Shown piece by piece: positions 37,374-46,098 of a stretch of DNA of 64,000 bases (position 1 is the stretch's first letter; every line of letters begins with the position of its first letter). The stretch comes from Porticoccaceae bacterium (GTDB taxonomy: Bacteria > Pseudomonadota > Gammaproteobacteria > Pseudomonadales > Porticoccaceae). The notes beneath the pieces were generated by a model. That model saw nothing but the letters and a program-made list of their open reading frames with translations. It did not search any database and was not told where the DNA came from. Where the stretch lies: positions 51,272 to 115,271 of the forward strand of contig CACETF010000008.1 in NCBI GenBank assembly GCA_902562425.1, in the 5' to 3' direction. A program made the translations under genes and the position numbers.

Positions 37374-38981
37374 TTAATAGAGCAACATAAGCTCGCGCTG
37401 TAAACTGGAAGACCTTTTTCTTAGTGGATCCTCAGATGAGTTATAATCTGCGTTATTTCTAGGCACTTGTGCTCCGACCATATTAAGGTACATCATGAGT
37501 TTATTCTTCAAATATGCAGCTTTGAGTTGCTCATTTTTTGCCAAGTCTTTTGTCTCACCTATATCATCGTCAATATTAAAAAGGGAATAAGAACCAGTTT
37601 CCCAAGTGTAGTGTAATTTCCATCCATCATAAATGATCGCTGAGGAGGGCCTCTGGACCTCGATTCTTCTTTTTTTTAACACATAGTTATAATGTGGGTA
37701 ATGAAAGACCAGGCCGTCAAAAGGTCGAGATATTTTCCGTGCATTTGATAGAAGTAGGGGCTTTAGAGATCCTCCTTCAACCTCCTGCGGCCAAGATTTT
37801 CTGTTAGCTAGATCCATGATAGTTGGCAGGATATCCCAAGCGATGACTGGTTCTTTGTTGAGAGCATTAGCCGGAATTCCGGGCCCAGAAAAGATGAGGG
37901 GCACCCTCAAGCCTCCCTCAAAAAGTTGGTCTTTGTAACCTCTAATTGGACCATTCGCGCTCGATGAATTGTCCAATGAGGAATAGGTGCCGTTATCAGA
38001 TGTGAAAATAATATATGTGTTATCCTCGATCCCTGCATCTTTTACTGCCCTGAGAAGTAATCCTATTGATTCATCCATGTCATATAGCATTGCAGCAAAT
38101 AAAGCATCTGCATGACGAGCACCTTTTTCTTTGCTAATAAAACTATCTATTGTTTTAGGACGACTTTGGGCTTTTTTATGGACGGCAAAATGAGACAGCT
38201 GCAGATAGAAGGGGCGTCCCTCGGTAACTTTTTGTTTTAACCAGGATACGGCACTATTCGTGATGCTAAATGCGCGCTTGGGGTTATTTGGTAAATTTTC
38301 CAATAATGAGCCTTCCGCGTTACCAATAACTCCGTCGGAATTGTCGTATCCATGTTCAGAGGGTCCTCCGCCCATTAGATGCCACTTGCCGAAGTGGGCG
38401 GTGCCATAGCGAGGGTTATGCTCTTTTAAAAGTTCTGCAATGGTCTTTTCTTCAAAGGGTAGATCTTCAATGTGTATCGGAGGAAATACCTTATTGCCGA
38501 AGTAAAGTGAGTCAATTTTTTGCTGGATTTTTTGGAGTGATAAGGCTGATATGTTATTTTTACATAGTTGTTTTTTTTCTCCCCGACACTTTTTTAAACC
38601 TAAATCGCATATTTCTCTCATTCCAGGGTGTGGACACTTTTTAATGATGCCTGGGTTTCGATCAACTATGTCGGTAAGGTGAAGCGCCGCGGGAGACCTT
38701 CCAGTTTGTATAGAGGCTCGAGATGGAGAACAGTTGGGGTGCGCGGCATAAGCCTTTGTAAATCGCATTCCAGATGCAGCGAGGCTCTCGATGTTTGGAG
38801 TCTCGAAAAAGTCACTCCGAGATTCCGGCACACTCGGGTCATATTTGACGGAGGTTGTTCCCCAGCCTTGGTCGTCCGAGAGAATGAGGATAAAGTTTGG
38901 GGATTGCTCGGTTGCCCCAGAAGGAGCCATTAAAGAGCAGCTATTCATTAAAAAATAGGACACGAGACTGAATAGCTTCAT
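37374..38981 (-). CDS. Secreted sulfatase with CSPSR active site
   Basis: A 535-residue type I sulfatase. The hydrophobic N-terminus (LFSLVSYFLMNSCSLM) is a signal peptide; a lipoprotein Cys at 15 is possible but the lipobox is poor. Metal ligands are in LSDDQGWG. The formylglycine site CSPSR is at residues 84-88, and HFGKWHLMGGG and IIFTSDNGTYS complete the active site. An insert of about 60 residues with several Cys (GIIKKCPHPGMREICDLGLKKCRG region, residues 110-140) is unusual and may form disulfides outside the cytoplasm. The start ATG 38981 is 45 bases after the next sulfatase gene's stop on the same strand. Confidence 0.9.
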   Translation of the reverse strand: MKLFSLVSYFLMNSCSLMAPSGATEQSPNFILILSDDQGWGTTSVKYDPSVPESRSDFFETPNIESLAASGMRFTKAYAAHPNCSPSRASIQTGRSPAALHLTDIVDRNPGIIKKCPHPGMREICDLGLKKCRGEKKQLCKNNISALSLQKIQQKIDSLYFGNKVFPPIHIEDLPFEEKTIAELLKEHNPRYGTAHFGKWHLMGGGPSEHGYDNSDGVIGNAEGSLLENLPNNPKRAFSITNSAVSWLKQKVTEGRPFYLQLSHFAVHKKAQSRPKTIDSFISKEKGARHADALFAAMLYDMDESIGLLLRAVKDAGIEDNTYIIFTSDNGTYSSLDNSSSANGPIRGYKDQLFEGGLRVPLIFSGPGIPANALNKEPVIAWDILPTIMDLANRKSWPQEVEGGSLKPLLLSNARKISRPFDGLVFHYPHYNYVLKKRRIEVQRPSSAIIYDGWKLHYTWETGSYSLFNIDDDIGETKDLAKNEQLKAAYLKNKLMMYLNMVGAQVPRNNADYNSSEDPLRKRSSSLQRELMLLY

Positions 38982-39026
38982 TTGTCTGTCGATATCACCT
39001 TCTCTCCTATCAAAAGAACCATCCCG

Positions 39027-40667
39027 TCATTGCAACACTGTAATTTCAGAGAGCCGAATTTCTTCTTCCCATTCGGCCATAGCTTTTTTACGATGGGCCT
39101 CTATCTCAGCTAGTAATTTCCTGCCTGGAGGCAGAACTTTACCCTCAGGGTAATCGGAACCGAATGCGCTCCGGCTAACAGATAAACTCCAGCGATCATA
39201 TTCGTCTCTGAGTCGTTTAGCCACCTCAGGGTAAAGGTCTATCAGATTCTGCTGCTCGCCTGGGTCCCCAATGACATTATACAACTCGAAAGGTTGAGTG
39301 ACCCGCTTCCCGTCAATAGTCTCAACATTTTGTATGAGTTTCCAGTCGTTGTCCAACCACATTCGTCCTTGGTTGGCTCTAAATCCCAATGGTTTTTCTC
39401 TTCTTGTGGGTTCGTCCTCAAAAACTCCCGCCAGCGATATTCCGTCATGCACTTTATTGATGGATTGTTGGTCAAGGTTTGCTATATCAATCAGCGTGGG
39501 AAATATATCGACAGTCCCCGAGGGGAAGTTTGATACCCGAGGCTTAATACCAGCCGGCCACTCAATTATTGTTGGTACGCGGAGTCCTCCCTCATAAAAG
39601 TCTTTCTTAAATCCTCGAAGGTGGCCTGTGCTATCTGGATCCACACCCCTGTAACACCCATGGAGTTTCCGCGCCTCAAGGCTTGTTAGATTTTGATCAA
39701 TTTCGTTACTGCAATTAGAAGGGTATTCTATTTCCATTCCTAATCCCCCCAGACCTCCTAAAGGGTTCTTAGAGGGCCAAACGCGAACATCTAGGTTGGA
39801 TGTTCCTCCGTTATCGCTGGTGAACCAAATGAGCGTATTTTTTATAATTCCAAGGTTTTTTAGCCCTCGCTTCAGGTTACCAATTGAACGATCCATTGCA
39901 ACGATTTCGCCATGCATATTGGCTGACGTGCGGTCGACTTTTCCTAAGAAGGGTGCTATGTCAGCATCAGAGGCCGTCCAAGGTCCATGGGGTGCGGAGT
40001 ACCAAATGACTATAAAAAACGGTTTCCCCTCTTCAAGCTCGTTTTCAATAAATTTTATTGCCTCAGATACGATAACCTCAGATCCATCACCAACAAACTC
40101 CTCTCGTTTACCGTTACGGCTCAACTCGAATGTGCCCCCCTGATCTTTGTGTTTATCAAATCCAGTATGATTACTTAGCCAATAATCAAACCCCAGTTCT
40201 CCTGGATTATGTGGGTCAGATTCAGGCAGTGGATGGGTAGTATCGTCATTAGCCTGTCCATTGAGGTGCCATTTCCCGAAGTGAGCAGTTGCATAGCCGG
40301 CATTTTTGAAGGCCGTGGAGAGCATCTTTTCCTGTTTGTTGATGTAACTTCCCACTCGGAAGGCGCCTGTGCGGTCATTTGTTCTTCCGGTTAACACAGT
40401 AGCTCTCGTAGGTGTACAACTCGGAGCTCCCGCATAAAACCGGTCCATCCTGAGACCGTTACGTGCCATGGCATCAAGGTTAGGTGTCTTCATGAGAGGG
40501 TGACCGTAGTACCCTGTTTGAGCCCAGCCCATGTCATCAGCCATTAGGAGAATAACGTTAGGTGCTTTTTTCTTAACTTCACAACTTGCGATGAAAAGGA
40601 TTGCGATCGATAGAGTTATTATGCTTAGGGAGAATAAGTTAATCTTTTCTGTGAAGGATATCTTCAT
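39027..40667 (-). CDS. Lipoprotein sulfatase with CTPTR active site
   Basis: A 546-residue type I sulfatase. The lipoprotein signal is clear (AILFIAS-C29). Active-site elements are LMADDMGWAQ, the formylglycine motif C-T-P-T-R at residues 84-88, HFGKWHLNGQ and WFTSDNGGTSN. It is probably anchored to the outer or inner membrane facing the periplasm. A decayed close copy lies directly upstream at 40739-42329, so the locus arose by duplication. The substrate is unknown. No sulfatase-maturating enzyme is encoded in the window. Confidence 0.92.
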   Translation of the reverse strand: MKISFTEKINLFSLSIITLSIAILFIASCEVKKKAPNVILLMADDMGWAQTGYYGHPLMKTPNLDAMARNGLRMDRFYAGAPSCTPTRATVLTGRTNDRTGAFRVGSYINKQEKMLSTAFKNAGYATAHFGKWHLNGQANDDTTHPLPESDPHNPGELGFDYWLSNHTGFDKHKDQGGTFELSRNGKREEFVGDGSEVIVSEAIKFIENELEEGKPFFIVIWYSAPHGPWTASDADIAPFLGKVDRTSANMHGEIVAMDRSIGNLKRGLKNLGIIKNTLIWFTSDNGGTSNLDVRVWPSKNPLGGLGGLGMEIEYPSNCSNEIDQNLTSLEARKLHGCYRGVDPDSTGHLRGFKKDFYEGGLRVPTIIEWPAGIKPRVSNFPSGTVDIFPTLIDIANLDQQSINKVHDGISLAGVFEDEPTRREKPLGFRANQGRMWLDNDWKLIQNVETIDGKRVTQPFELYNVIGDPGEQQNLIDLYPEVAKRLRDEYDRWSLSVSRSAFGSDYPEGKVLPPGRKLLAEIEAHRKKAMAEWEEEIRLSEITVLQ

Positions 40668-40738
40668 TTGAGGGTCCTCAACAATTTTTTTAAATAATAC
40701 GCAGATGGTTGTCGTGTTTTTTAGTGTATAACAATAAT

Positions 40739-42329
40739 TTATGAGAGTTTAATTTCTTCGCGCCATTCTTACCGACGCTGTTCACGCAGCTTTTCAATTT
40801 TGTCTTTAATTTTCCTATCGGAAAGAAGGACTTCTCCTTCTGAATAGTCGGCTCTAAAGGCGCTTTTACTGACTGAAAGGCTCCATTCATTAAGGGATCG
40901 TTTTAGTAGATCCGCAACCGCTGGATAAATATCTACAAGATTATTTGTTTCCCCGGGATTGCCAATTATGTTGTAAAACTCGTACTCAATGGTGACAAAT
41001 TTTTTCCCGTCATAAGTAACTTTTTTTTAAGAGTTTCCAGTCATTATCAAGCCATATTCGACCGCCATTAGCTCGAAATCCTATGGGCTTCTCCCACCTA
41101 GTGAGTTCGCTAGCAAATAGATTTTTTAGCGAGATCCCATCATGAACAGGATTGATTGAGTCATGTGCTAGAGAAGCGACTTATATCAAAGTTGGAAAAA
41201 TGTCGAGCGTGCTCGCAGGAAAGCTGGGGGTTCTTGGAGAAATACTTGCAGGCCAGTCAATGATTGTTGGAATTAGAAGCCCTCCATCGGAAAAATCTTT
41301 CTTAAAACCGCGCAAGTAACCTGTGCTATCCGGATCAAGTCTTCGGATCCACCCTTACAGTTCGCGGGCCTGATAGCTTGTAGGTTTGTGATCAATTTCG
41401 TCTCTGCACTTTGACGGATATTCTATCTCGATGCCTTGTCTCCCAGCACCTCCTGATAGGTCTACAGATGGCCACACACGAACATCTGGGTTTGGGGAAC
41501 CGCCATTGTCACTTGTGAACCAGATTAGTATATTGTTTGTAATATCAAGGTCCTTTAATCCTCTTCGCAGCAAGCCGATTGAGCGATCTATTACAACGAT
41601 TTCTCGGAGAGCATGGGCAGATGTTCGATCGACCTGCTTAAGAAATGGCTTTTTGTCTGCCTGTGACGCATCCCATGGACCATGAGGGACGGAGTACCAG
41701 ATCACCACAAATATGGGTTTACCACTCTTCACCTCGTCGGAAATGGATTTAAGTGTTTCTTTGACAATAAACTCGGACCCGTCCCTTTCAAATTGTTTTC
41801 GTTCACCGTTTTGGCTTAGTTCTGGGTCTAGATCAAAACCCGTGGTGTAATTCAGTCAGTAATCAAAGCCAAGTCTTCTAGGGTTGAGAGGATAGGCTAA
41901 TTACAGCGGATGGTCGAGCTCAGGACTATACGTGGTTAAATGCCACTTTCCAAAGTGGGCGGCTGTTTAGCCCGCGTCTTTGAAAGCAGTTGAGAGTATT
42001 TTTTCCTGCTTGTTGATGTAACTACCAACGCGGAAAGAACCAGTCCGATCATTATTTCGGCCGGTGAGCACGGAGGCTCGAGTGGGTGTGCAACTGGGTG
42101 CTTCTGCATAAGAGCGATCCATACGCAGTCCATTCTTTGCCATGGCATCTGGGTTCGGAGTCTTCATAATTGGGAGGCCGAAGTAGCCGGTTTGAGCTCA
42201 TCCCATATCATCTGCCATGACGAGGATGACGTTGGGTTTCGTTTTCGCGACCCTAAAATTCGAAACTACGATTACAAACAAGATCCAAACAAGTATCAGT
42301 GAATCTAATTCAAGAGTTGATTTCTTCAT
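40739..42329 (-). pseudogene. Decayed duplicate of the CTPTR sulfatase
   Basis: Sequence matching the neighbouring intact sulfatase runs from an ATG at 42329 (MKKSTLELDS) to a TAA at 40741-40739 (after EWREEIKLS). It is broken by several in-frame stops. MGWAQ has become MG-TGA-AQ, NAGYATAHF has become DAG-TAA-TAAHF, and another TAA lies before EWREE. The active site SCTPTRAS and IWFTSDNGGSPNPDVRVWP are still readable. TGA is not a Trp recoding signal here because TAA stops also occur. The damage is mostly point substitutions plus small indels, so inactivation looks fairly recent. Confidence 0.88.
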
Positions 42330-42445
42330 TAATAAGTCACTCTTACTATTCACACGGTGGCTCCAATTTTTTTAAGATTACCAATCTTGCTTTGGTTCGA
42401 ATAGCAGTATTGTTACAAAATTTCCCCAAAACCGAGGGTGACGAG

Positions 42446-43330
42446 TTATCCGGGGATCGGGCGTAGTTCATTCCTGAATGGAATAGAATCGGCAGCTCCG
42501 GCTTTCTGAATACAATAAGACGCAGCTTTGGATGCAATTTTAAGGGCGTGGTGGATACTTCCTTTTTGACACATTTCGGCTAAAAAGTAGCCTATGAACG
42601 TATCACCTGCCCCTGTAGTATCTAATGCTACGGTCAGTACTGCATCAGTAAAGATCTGTTGTTTTGCATCCTTGTATATAGCTCCTTGAGAACCAAGTGT
42701 TAGAACTATCTTGCTGTGGGGAAATTGTTTCTGAAGTTGCCTCAGCATCTCATTTGGTTCATTATAACCAGACATTGCCTCTGCCTCGGACTGATTTAAA
42801 ATGAAGTAGTCCACTTTTTGAAGGGGATAATTCATTACTTCCGTGGACATTGGGGCTGGATTGAAAACAATTTGACATTTCACCTTGTTGCCTTGTTCGA
42901 TAATTTCAGGGATACCATTGATCTCATTTTGCATCAAGACAAATTCTCCCTCTGATATGTGTTCAAAAACCCGTGAAATGCTATCGGCATTATTTTTCTG
43001 ATTCGCACCACCATAAAGTAGTATGGAGTTTTCTCCCTGTGAGTCGACCTCGATTATAGCGTGCCCACTTGGATCATCTACCCGCTCAATGAAAGCGGTG
43101 TTCACGCCATTTTCCTCGAGCGTCTGTCTTAGAACATCCCCATCCTTGCCAATACAGCCGACATGGCATACATCTGCACCTGCACGAGCAAGTGCTATCG
43201 ACTGATTTAGTCCCTTACCGCCAACAAACATTTGATAGTCGTGACTCGCTAATGTCTCGCCTGGCTTGACGAGGTGTGGGACTCGATAAACATGGTCGAT
43301 ATTGAGAGAGCCGAAATTGAAAATCTTCAA
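42446..43330 (-). CDS. PfkB-family sugar kinase (ribokinase-like)
   Basis: A 294-residue ribokinase-type kinase. It has the N-terminal FNFGSLNIDHVYRV, substrate-binding FVGGKGLNQSIALARAGA and the ATP/anion-hole signature DTTGAGDTFIGYFLAE (about residue 237). The length and GGKGxNQ motif suit ribokinase. The start codon is TTG (43330-43328), overlapping the kinase stop as TTGA; no other start would keep the first strand, so this start is needed. It is the last of five tightly overlapping genes. It could phosphorylate ribose or another sugar released in the same pathway, for instance by the nucleoside hydrolase at 51 kb (inference). Confidence 0.86.
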   Translation of the reverse strand: MKIFNFGSLNIDHVYRVPHLVKPGETLASHDYQMFVGGKGLNQSIALARAGADVCHVGCIGKDGDVLRQTLEENGVNTAFIERVDDPSGHAIIEVDSQGENSILLYGGANQKNNADSISRVFEHISEGEFVLMQNEINGIPEIIEQGNKVKCQIVFNPAPMSTEVMNYPLQKVDYFILNQSEAEAMSGYNEPNEMLRQLQKQFPHSKIVLTLGSQGAIYKDAKQQIFTDAVLTVALDTTGAGDTFIGYFLAEMCQKGSIHHALKIASKAASYCIQKAGAADSIPFRNELRPIPG

Positions 43331-44409
43331 GACGAGAAATCTGCCTTATAACGATCTATAGCTAGGACCGCTGCATTGAGTGACATGTTAATTCGGGTTC
43401 GCAGTTCATCGAGGTCTATCCCCTTTGTGCTTTTTTTTCCCTCCAGATATCGGGCATAGACCCCATGGACGATCGCAGCTGATTTCCAGTGGTTAAAACC
43501 GATATAAAAATCTAACTTTTCTACACTGAGTTTGGTTCTCTCTGCATAGCGCTTCGCTAGGGAGTTCCTTGTTGGGAAACCTCCTGCCGACGTCGGAGCT
43601 GCGGGGCTTGTTGTGATATCTTCGATCGTTTCCGGCCAACTCTTTAGGGTGTAGGCTAAGTCTGCAAGTGGGTCTCCAAGTGTAGATATTTCCCAGTCAA
43701 GGACCGCTGAAATAGTTGATTCATTTCCTACAAGACAGTTGTGGAACCCATAATCACCATGTACCACTCGGGCTGTGCCCTGAGCAGGAGCATTCTCGAT
43801 AATATAATCTTTTAATTTATGGGCTCTAGGGTCATCGTAGTTCGCTGGTTCGATAGATGATGTCCATGATCTGTACCAGCTTTTAACTTGGCGGCCGATA
43901 TAATCTTCTTTTTTGGAAAGAGAGCCAAGACCAATTTCATCTGGATCAAGGGCGTGTAAATCCGCGAGAGTATCGATAAAAGAGTTGGCAAGAGTCTCCC
44001 TTTTGTCTTTGGGAACCCAATCGCTTGTTTCTTGCGCTGTGGTTAGTGCACGTCCGTCTGAAAAGCCCATCACATAGAAGATCGCTCCTGTGATTTCAGT
44101 GTCATGGCATATACCAAATGCGGAAGGTACAGGAAACCCTGTGGGACCAAGGCAGGAGATTATGGCCCACTCTCGACCCATGTCATGAGCTTTGGGTAGG
44201 AGTATGCCTTTCGGTGGTCTTCGTACCACTACTTTTTTGTTATGTTTATCACTCAAGCGATAGGTCAGATTTGAGTGTCCCCCCTCAAGGCGTGTCCACT
44301 GGAAGGGAGGTACAAGGCCAGAAATGTTTTGTTCTATCCAGCTTTCCACGGCGGGAATATTATAGCCCTCAGCTTGTCTTTTTATTGAATAATCGGATTT
44401 CTTCGACAT
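43327..44409 (-). CDS. APH-family kinase of the ACAD10/11-LvaA type
   Basis: A 360-residue protein of the aminoglycoside phosphotransferase fold. It shows LEGGHSNLTYRLSD, VVVRRPPKGILLPKAHDMGREW, FYVMGFSDGRAL, the catalytic VVHGDYGFHNCLVG (about residue 215) and metal-binding AVLDWEISTLGDPLADLAY (about 238). The RRPPxGxLLPxAHDxxRE stretch is characteristic of the kinase domains of ACAD10/ACAD11 and bacterial homologues such as LvaA, which phosphorylate 4-hydroxyacyl-CoA. Antibiotic resistance is therefore unlikely. The ATG directly follows the TAA of the acyl-CoA synthetase gene (zero gap), so the synthetase product is probably its substrate. Confidence 0.86.
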   Translation of the reverse strand: MSKKSDYSIKRQAEGYNIPAVESWIEQNISGLVPPFQWTRLEGGHSNLTYRLSDKHNKKVVVRRPPKGILLPKAHDMGREWAIISCLGPTGFPVPSAFGICHDTEITGAIFYVMGFSDGRALTTAQETSDWVPKDKRETLANSFIDTLADLHALDPDEIGLGSLSKKEDYIGRQVKSWYRSWTSSIEPANYDDPRAHKLKDYIIENAPAQGTARVVHGDYGFHNCLVGNESTISAVLDWEISTLGDPLADLAYTLKSWPETIEDITTSPAAPTSAGGFPTRNSLAKRYAERTKLSVEKLDFYIGFNHWKSAAIVHGVYARYLEGKKSTKGIDLDELRTRINMSLNAAVLAIDRYKADFSS

Positions 44410-46098
44410 TTAGCCCGTGTACTCCGCTCTGATCTTTAGTTGATCAATTTTTTCTGATGCTCCGCGTGGAAGAGGTGTGTTACGAAGCCAAATCTTGGTA
44501 GGGATCTTATAGTCGGCCAGGTTTTGGCGCAAAAAAGATCGCAATTCGTCTTCAGAAGTTTTTGCGCTATCAGATATAAAAACTGCCGCTCCAACAGTTT
44601 CACCTAGACGATCATCCGCCACCGGAAAAACGCAGACTTCGACGACATCGGGATGACAATGAAAAATTGTTTGCACCTCAGCACATGAGATATTTTCCCC
44701 ACCTCTTATAATGATGTTTTTCTTCCTGTCGACAATGTAAACGATGCCCTCCTCATCGATCTTAGCGAGATCTCCGGTGGATAGCCAACCATCTCTGAGT
44801 GTTTGTGCTGTATCTTCGGGGCGATTTAGATAGCACCGCATGTTTGCAGGGCTCTTTAACAGCAATTCACCAATCTGACCGACCGGAACCTCTTCATACT
44901 TTTCATCCACGATCTTGATTTCGAGCAGGGGTGGTGTTGGTCTTCCTGCAGCCAAGGGATTATCGAGATATGCTGCACCTCGAATTGTGATACCGAGCCC
45001 GCCTGATTCTGTAAGGCCATAAGTGGTTCCTGTGAGGATATGTGGAACTGCTTCCACAACCTTGGCGGGATGTTGCTCTGGGCGCTGAGCTCCGCCGGTG
45101 TCAAGGAATCGGAGCGATTGGATATTTGCCCCAGTTTCAGTTGCTGCATCGATGAGTTCAGCAGCCATAGTGGGCACTCCTCCCATACGAGAAATTTTTT
45201 CTTTTTCTACAAGCTTTGCAGCAAGAATAGGATCCCATTTATGGAGTATTATGAGTTTTCCTCCTAAGCTTAATGCCAGAAAAAATGGAAGTGTGCCAGA
45301 CACATGGAAGAAAGGTGTAGCCACAAGTACTCCGCCTTGGTAAGGCCTCCCTGTCTCGTCGATCATCGGCGCCGGCTTGACTCCCAATAGGTCTTGCACA
45401 TGCAGACCGAAGAACCAGGAGTGGATGGTTGAGGCGATATTGCGGTGTGTAAGCACAACACCTTTGGGGTAGCCGGTTGAGCCGGAGGTGTATAGCACGA
45501 CAAAGTCATCGTCCTTACCAATTGAGACTTTAGCGGCTAAGTTTTCGCTTTCTCCCGCAAGTTGGCTCCAAAAAGCTTGATTTTTATTGGTTTTCGCATC
45601 CCGAACCTCAACCAGTTTTATGCCAAGGTCGCAAGAGAAAGGTATAATCTTTTCACTCCTTTGTGCGTCGACGAAGGCTAGCGAAGCACCGCAGTCCAAG
45701 AAGCCATATTTAAGCTCTTTTTCTGTCCACCAGCTATTTAGACAAACCGTAAGTGCCCCTACAGAGGCAATTGCCATCATCAGCATGGGGTATTCTGGTG
45801 TGTTTCGCATAACAAGGGCAACGGGATCGCCGGGTCTGATCCTATAGGTCGTAATGAGAATGTCCGCGATTCTTTTAGTGATATTGTGTACCTCTTTAAA
45901 TGTGTATCTTTCGTCTTGATATATAAGGAATTCGGCGTCGTTATGTATAAGACATAGGTCGAGGACCTCTCGGAGATCATGCGGGGCATTTTTGAAGGTT
46001 TTTAATGTAACTCCTCGGATGGTTTGATCTTCTAGCGCATATTTTTCTTCGGTGTCGACTACGCGCTGGATAACCTCAGCTAAGGGTTTAGGTGTCAT
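44410..46098 (-). CDS. AMP-dependent acyl-CoA synthetase
   Basis: A 562-residue ANL-superfamily acyl-CoA synthetase. It has YTSGSTGYPKGV (about residue 203), TTYGLTESGGLG, GWLSTGDLAKID, IVDRKKNIIIRGGENI and the C-terminal LPRGASEKIDQL, with the catalytic lysine following Glu instead of the usual Gly-Lys. The start ATG 46098 overlaps the symporter gene by 11 bases. Position next to the APH-type kinase suggests it makes the hydroxyacyl-CoA that the kinase phosphorylates, as LvaE does for levulinate-type acids. Confidence 0.9.
   Translation of the reverse strand: MTPKPLAEVIQRVVDTEEKYALEDQTIRGVTLKTFKNAPHDLREVLDLCLIHNDAEFLIYQDERYTFKEVHNITKRIADILITTYRIRPGDPVALVMRNTPEYPMLMMAIASVGALTVCLNSWWTEKELKYGFLDCGASLAFVDAQRSEKIIPFSCDLGIKLVEVRDAKTNKNQAFWSQLAGESENLAAKVSIGKDDDFVVLYTSGSTGYPKGVVLTHRNIASTIHSWFFGLHVQDLLGVKPAPMIDETGRPYQGGVLVATPFFHVSGTLPFFLALSLGGKLIILHKWDPILAAKLVEKEKISRMGGVPTMAAELIDAATETGANIQSLRFLDTGGAQRPEQHPAKVVEAVPHILTGTTYGLTESGGLGITIRGAAYLDNPLAAGRPTPPLLEIKIVDEKYEEVPVGQIGELLLKSPANMRCYLNRPEDTAQTLRDGWLSTGDLAKIDEEGIVYIVDRKKNIIIRGGENISCAEVQTIFHCHPDVVEVCVFPVADDRLGETVGAAVFISDSAKTSEDELRSFLRQNLADYKIPTKIWLRNTPLPRGASEKIDQLKIRAEYTG

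Noticed and set aside
42120..42230. TGA in place of Trp in the sulfatase copy as possible stop recoding
   Set aside because: TAA stops also replace sense codons in the same copy and intact genes around it use TGA as a stop, so it is a pseudogene and not recoding.
43327..44409. Aminoglycoside resistance phosphotransferase
   Set aside because: The RRPPxGxLLPxAHD motif and the abutting acyl-CoA synthetase fit the ACAD10/11-LvaA kinase group instead.
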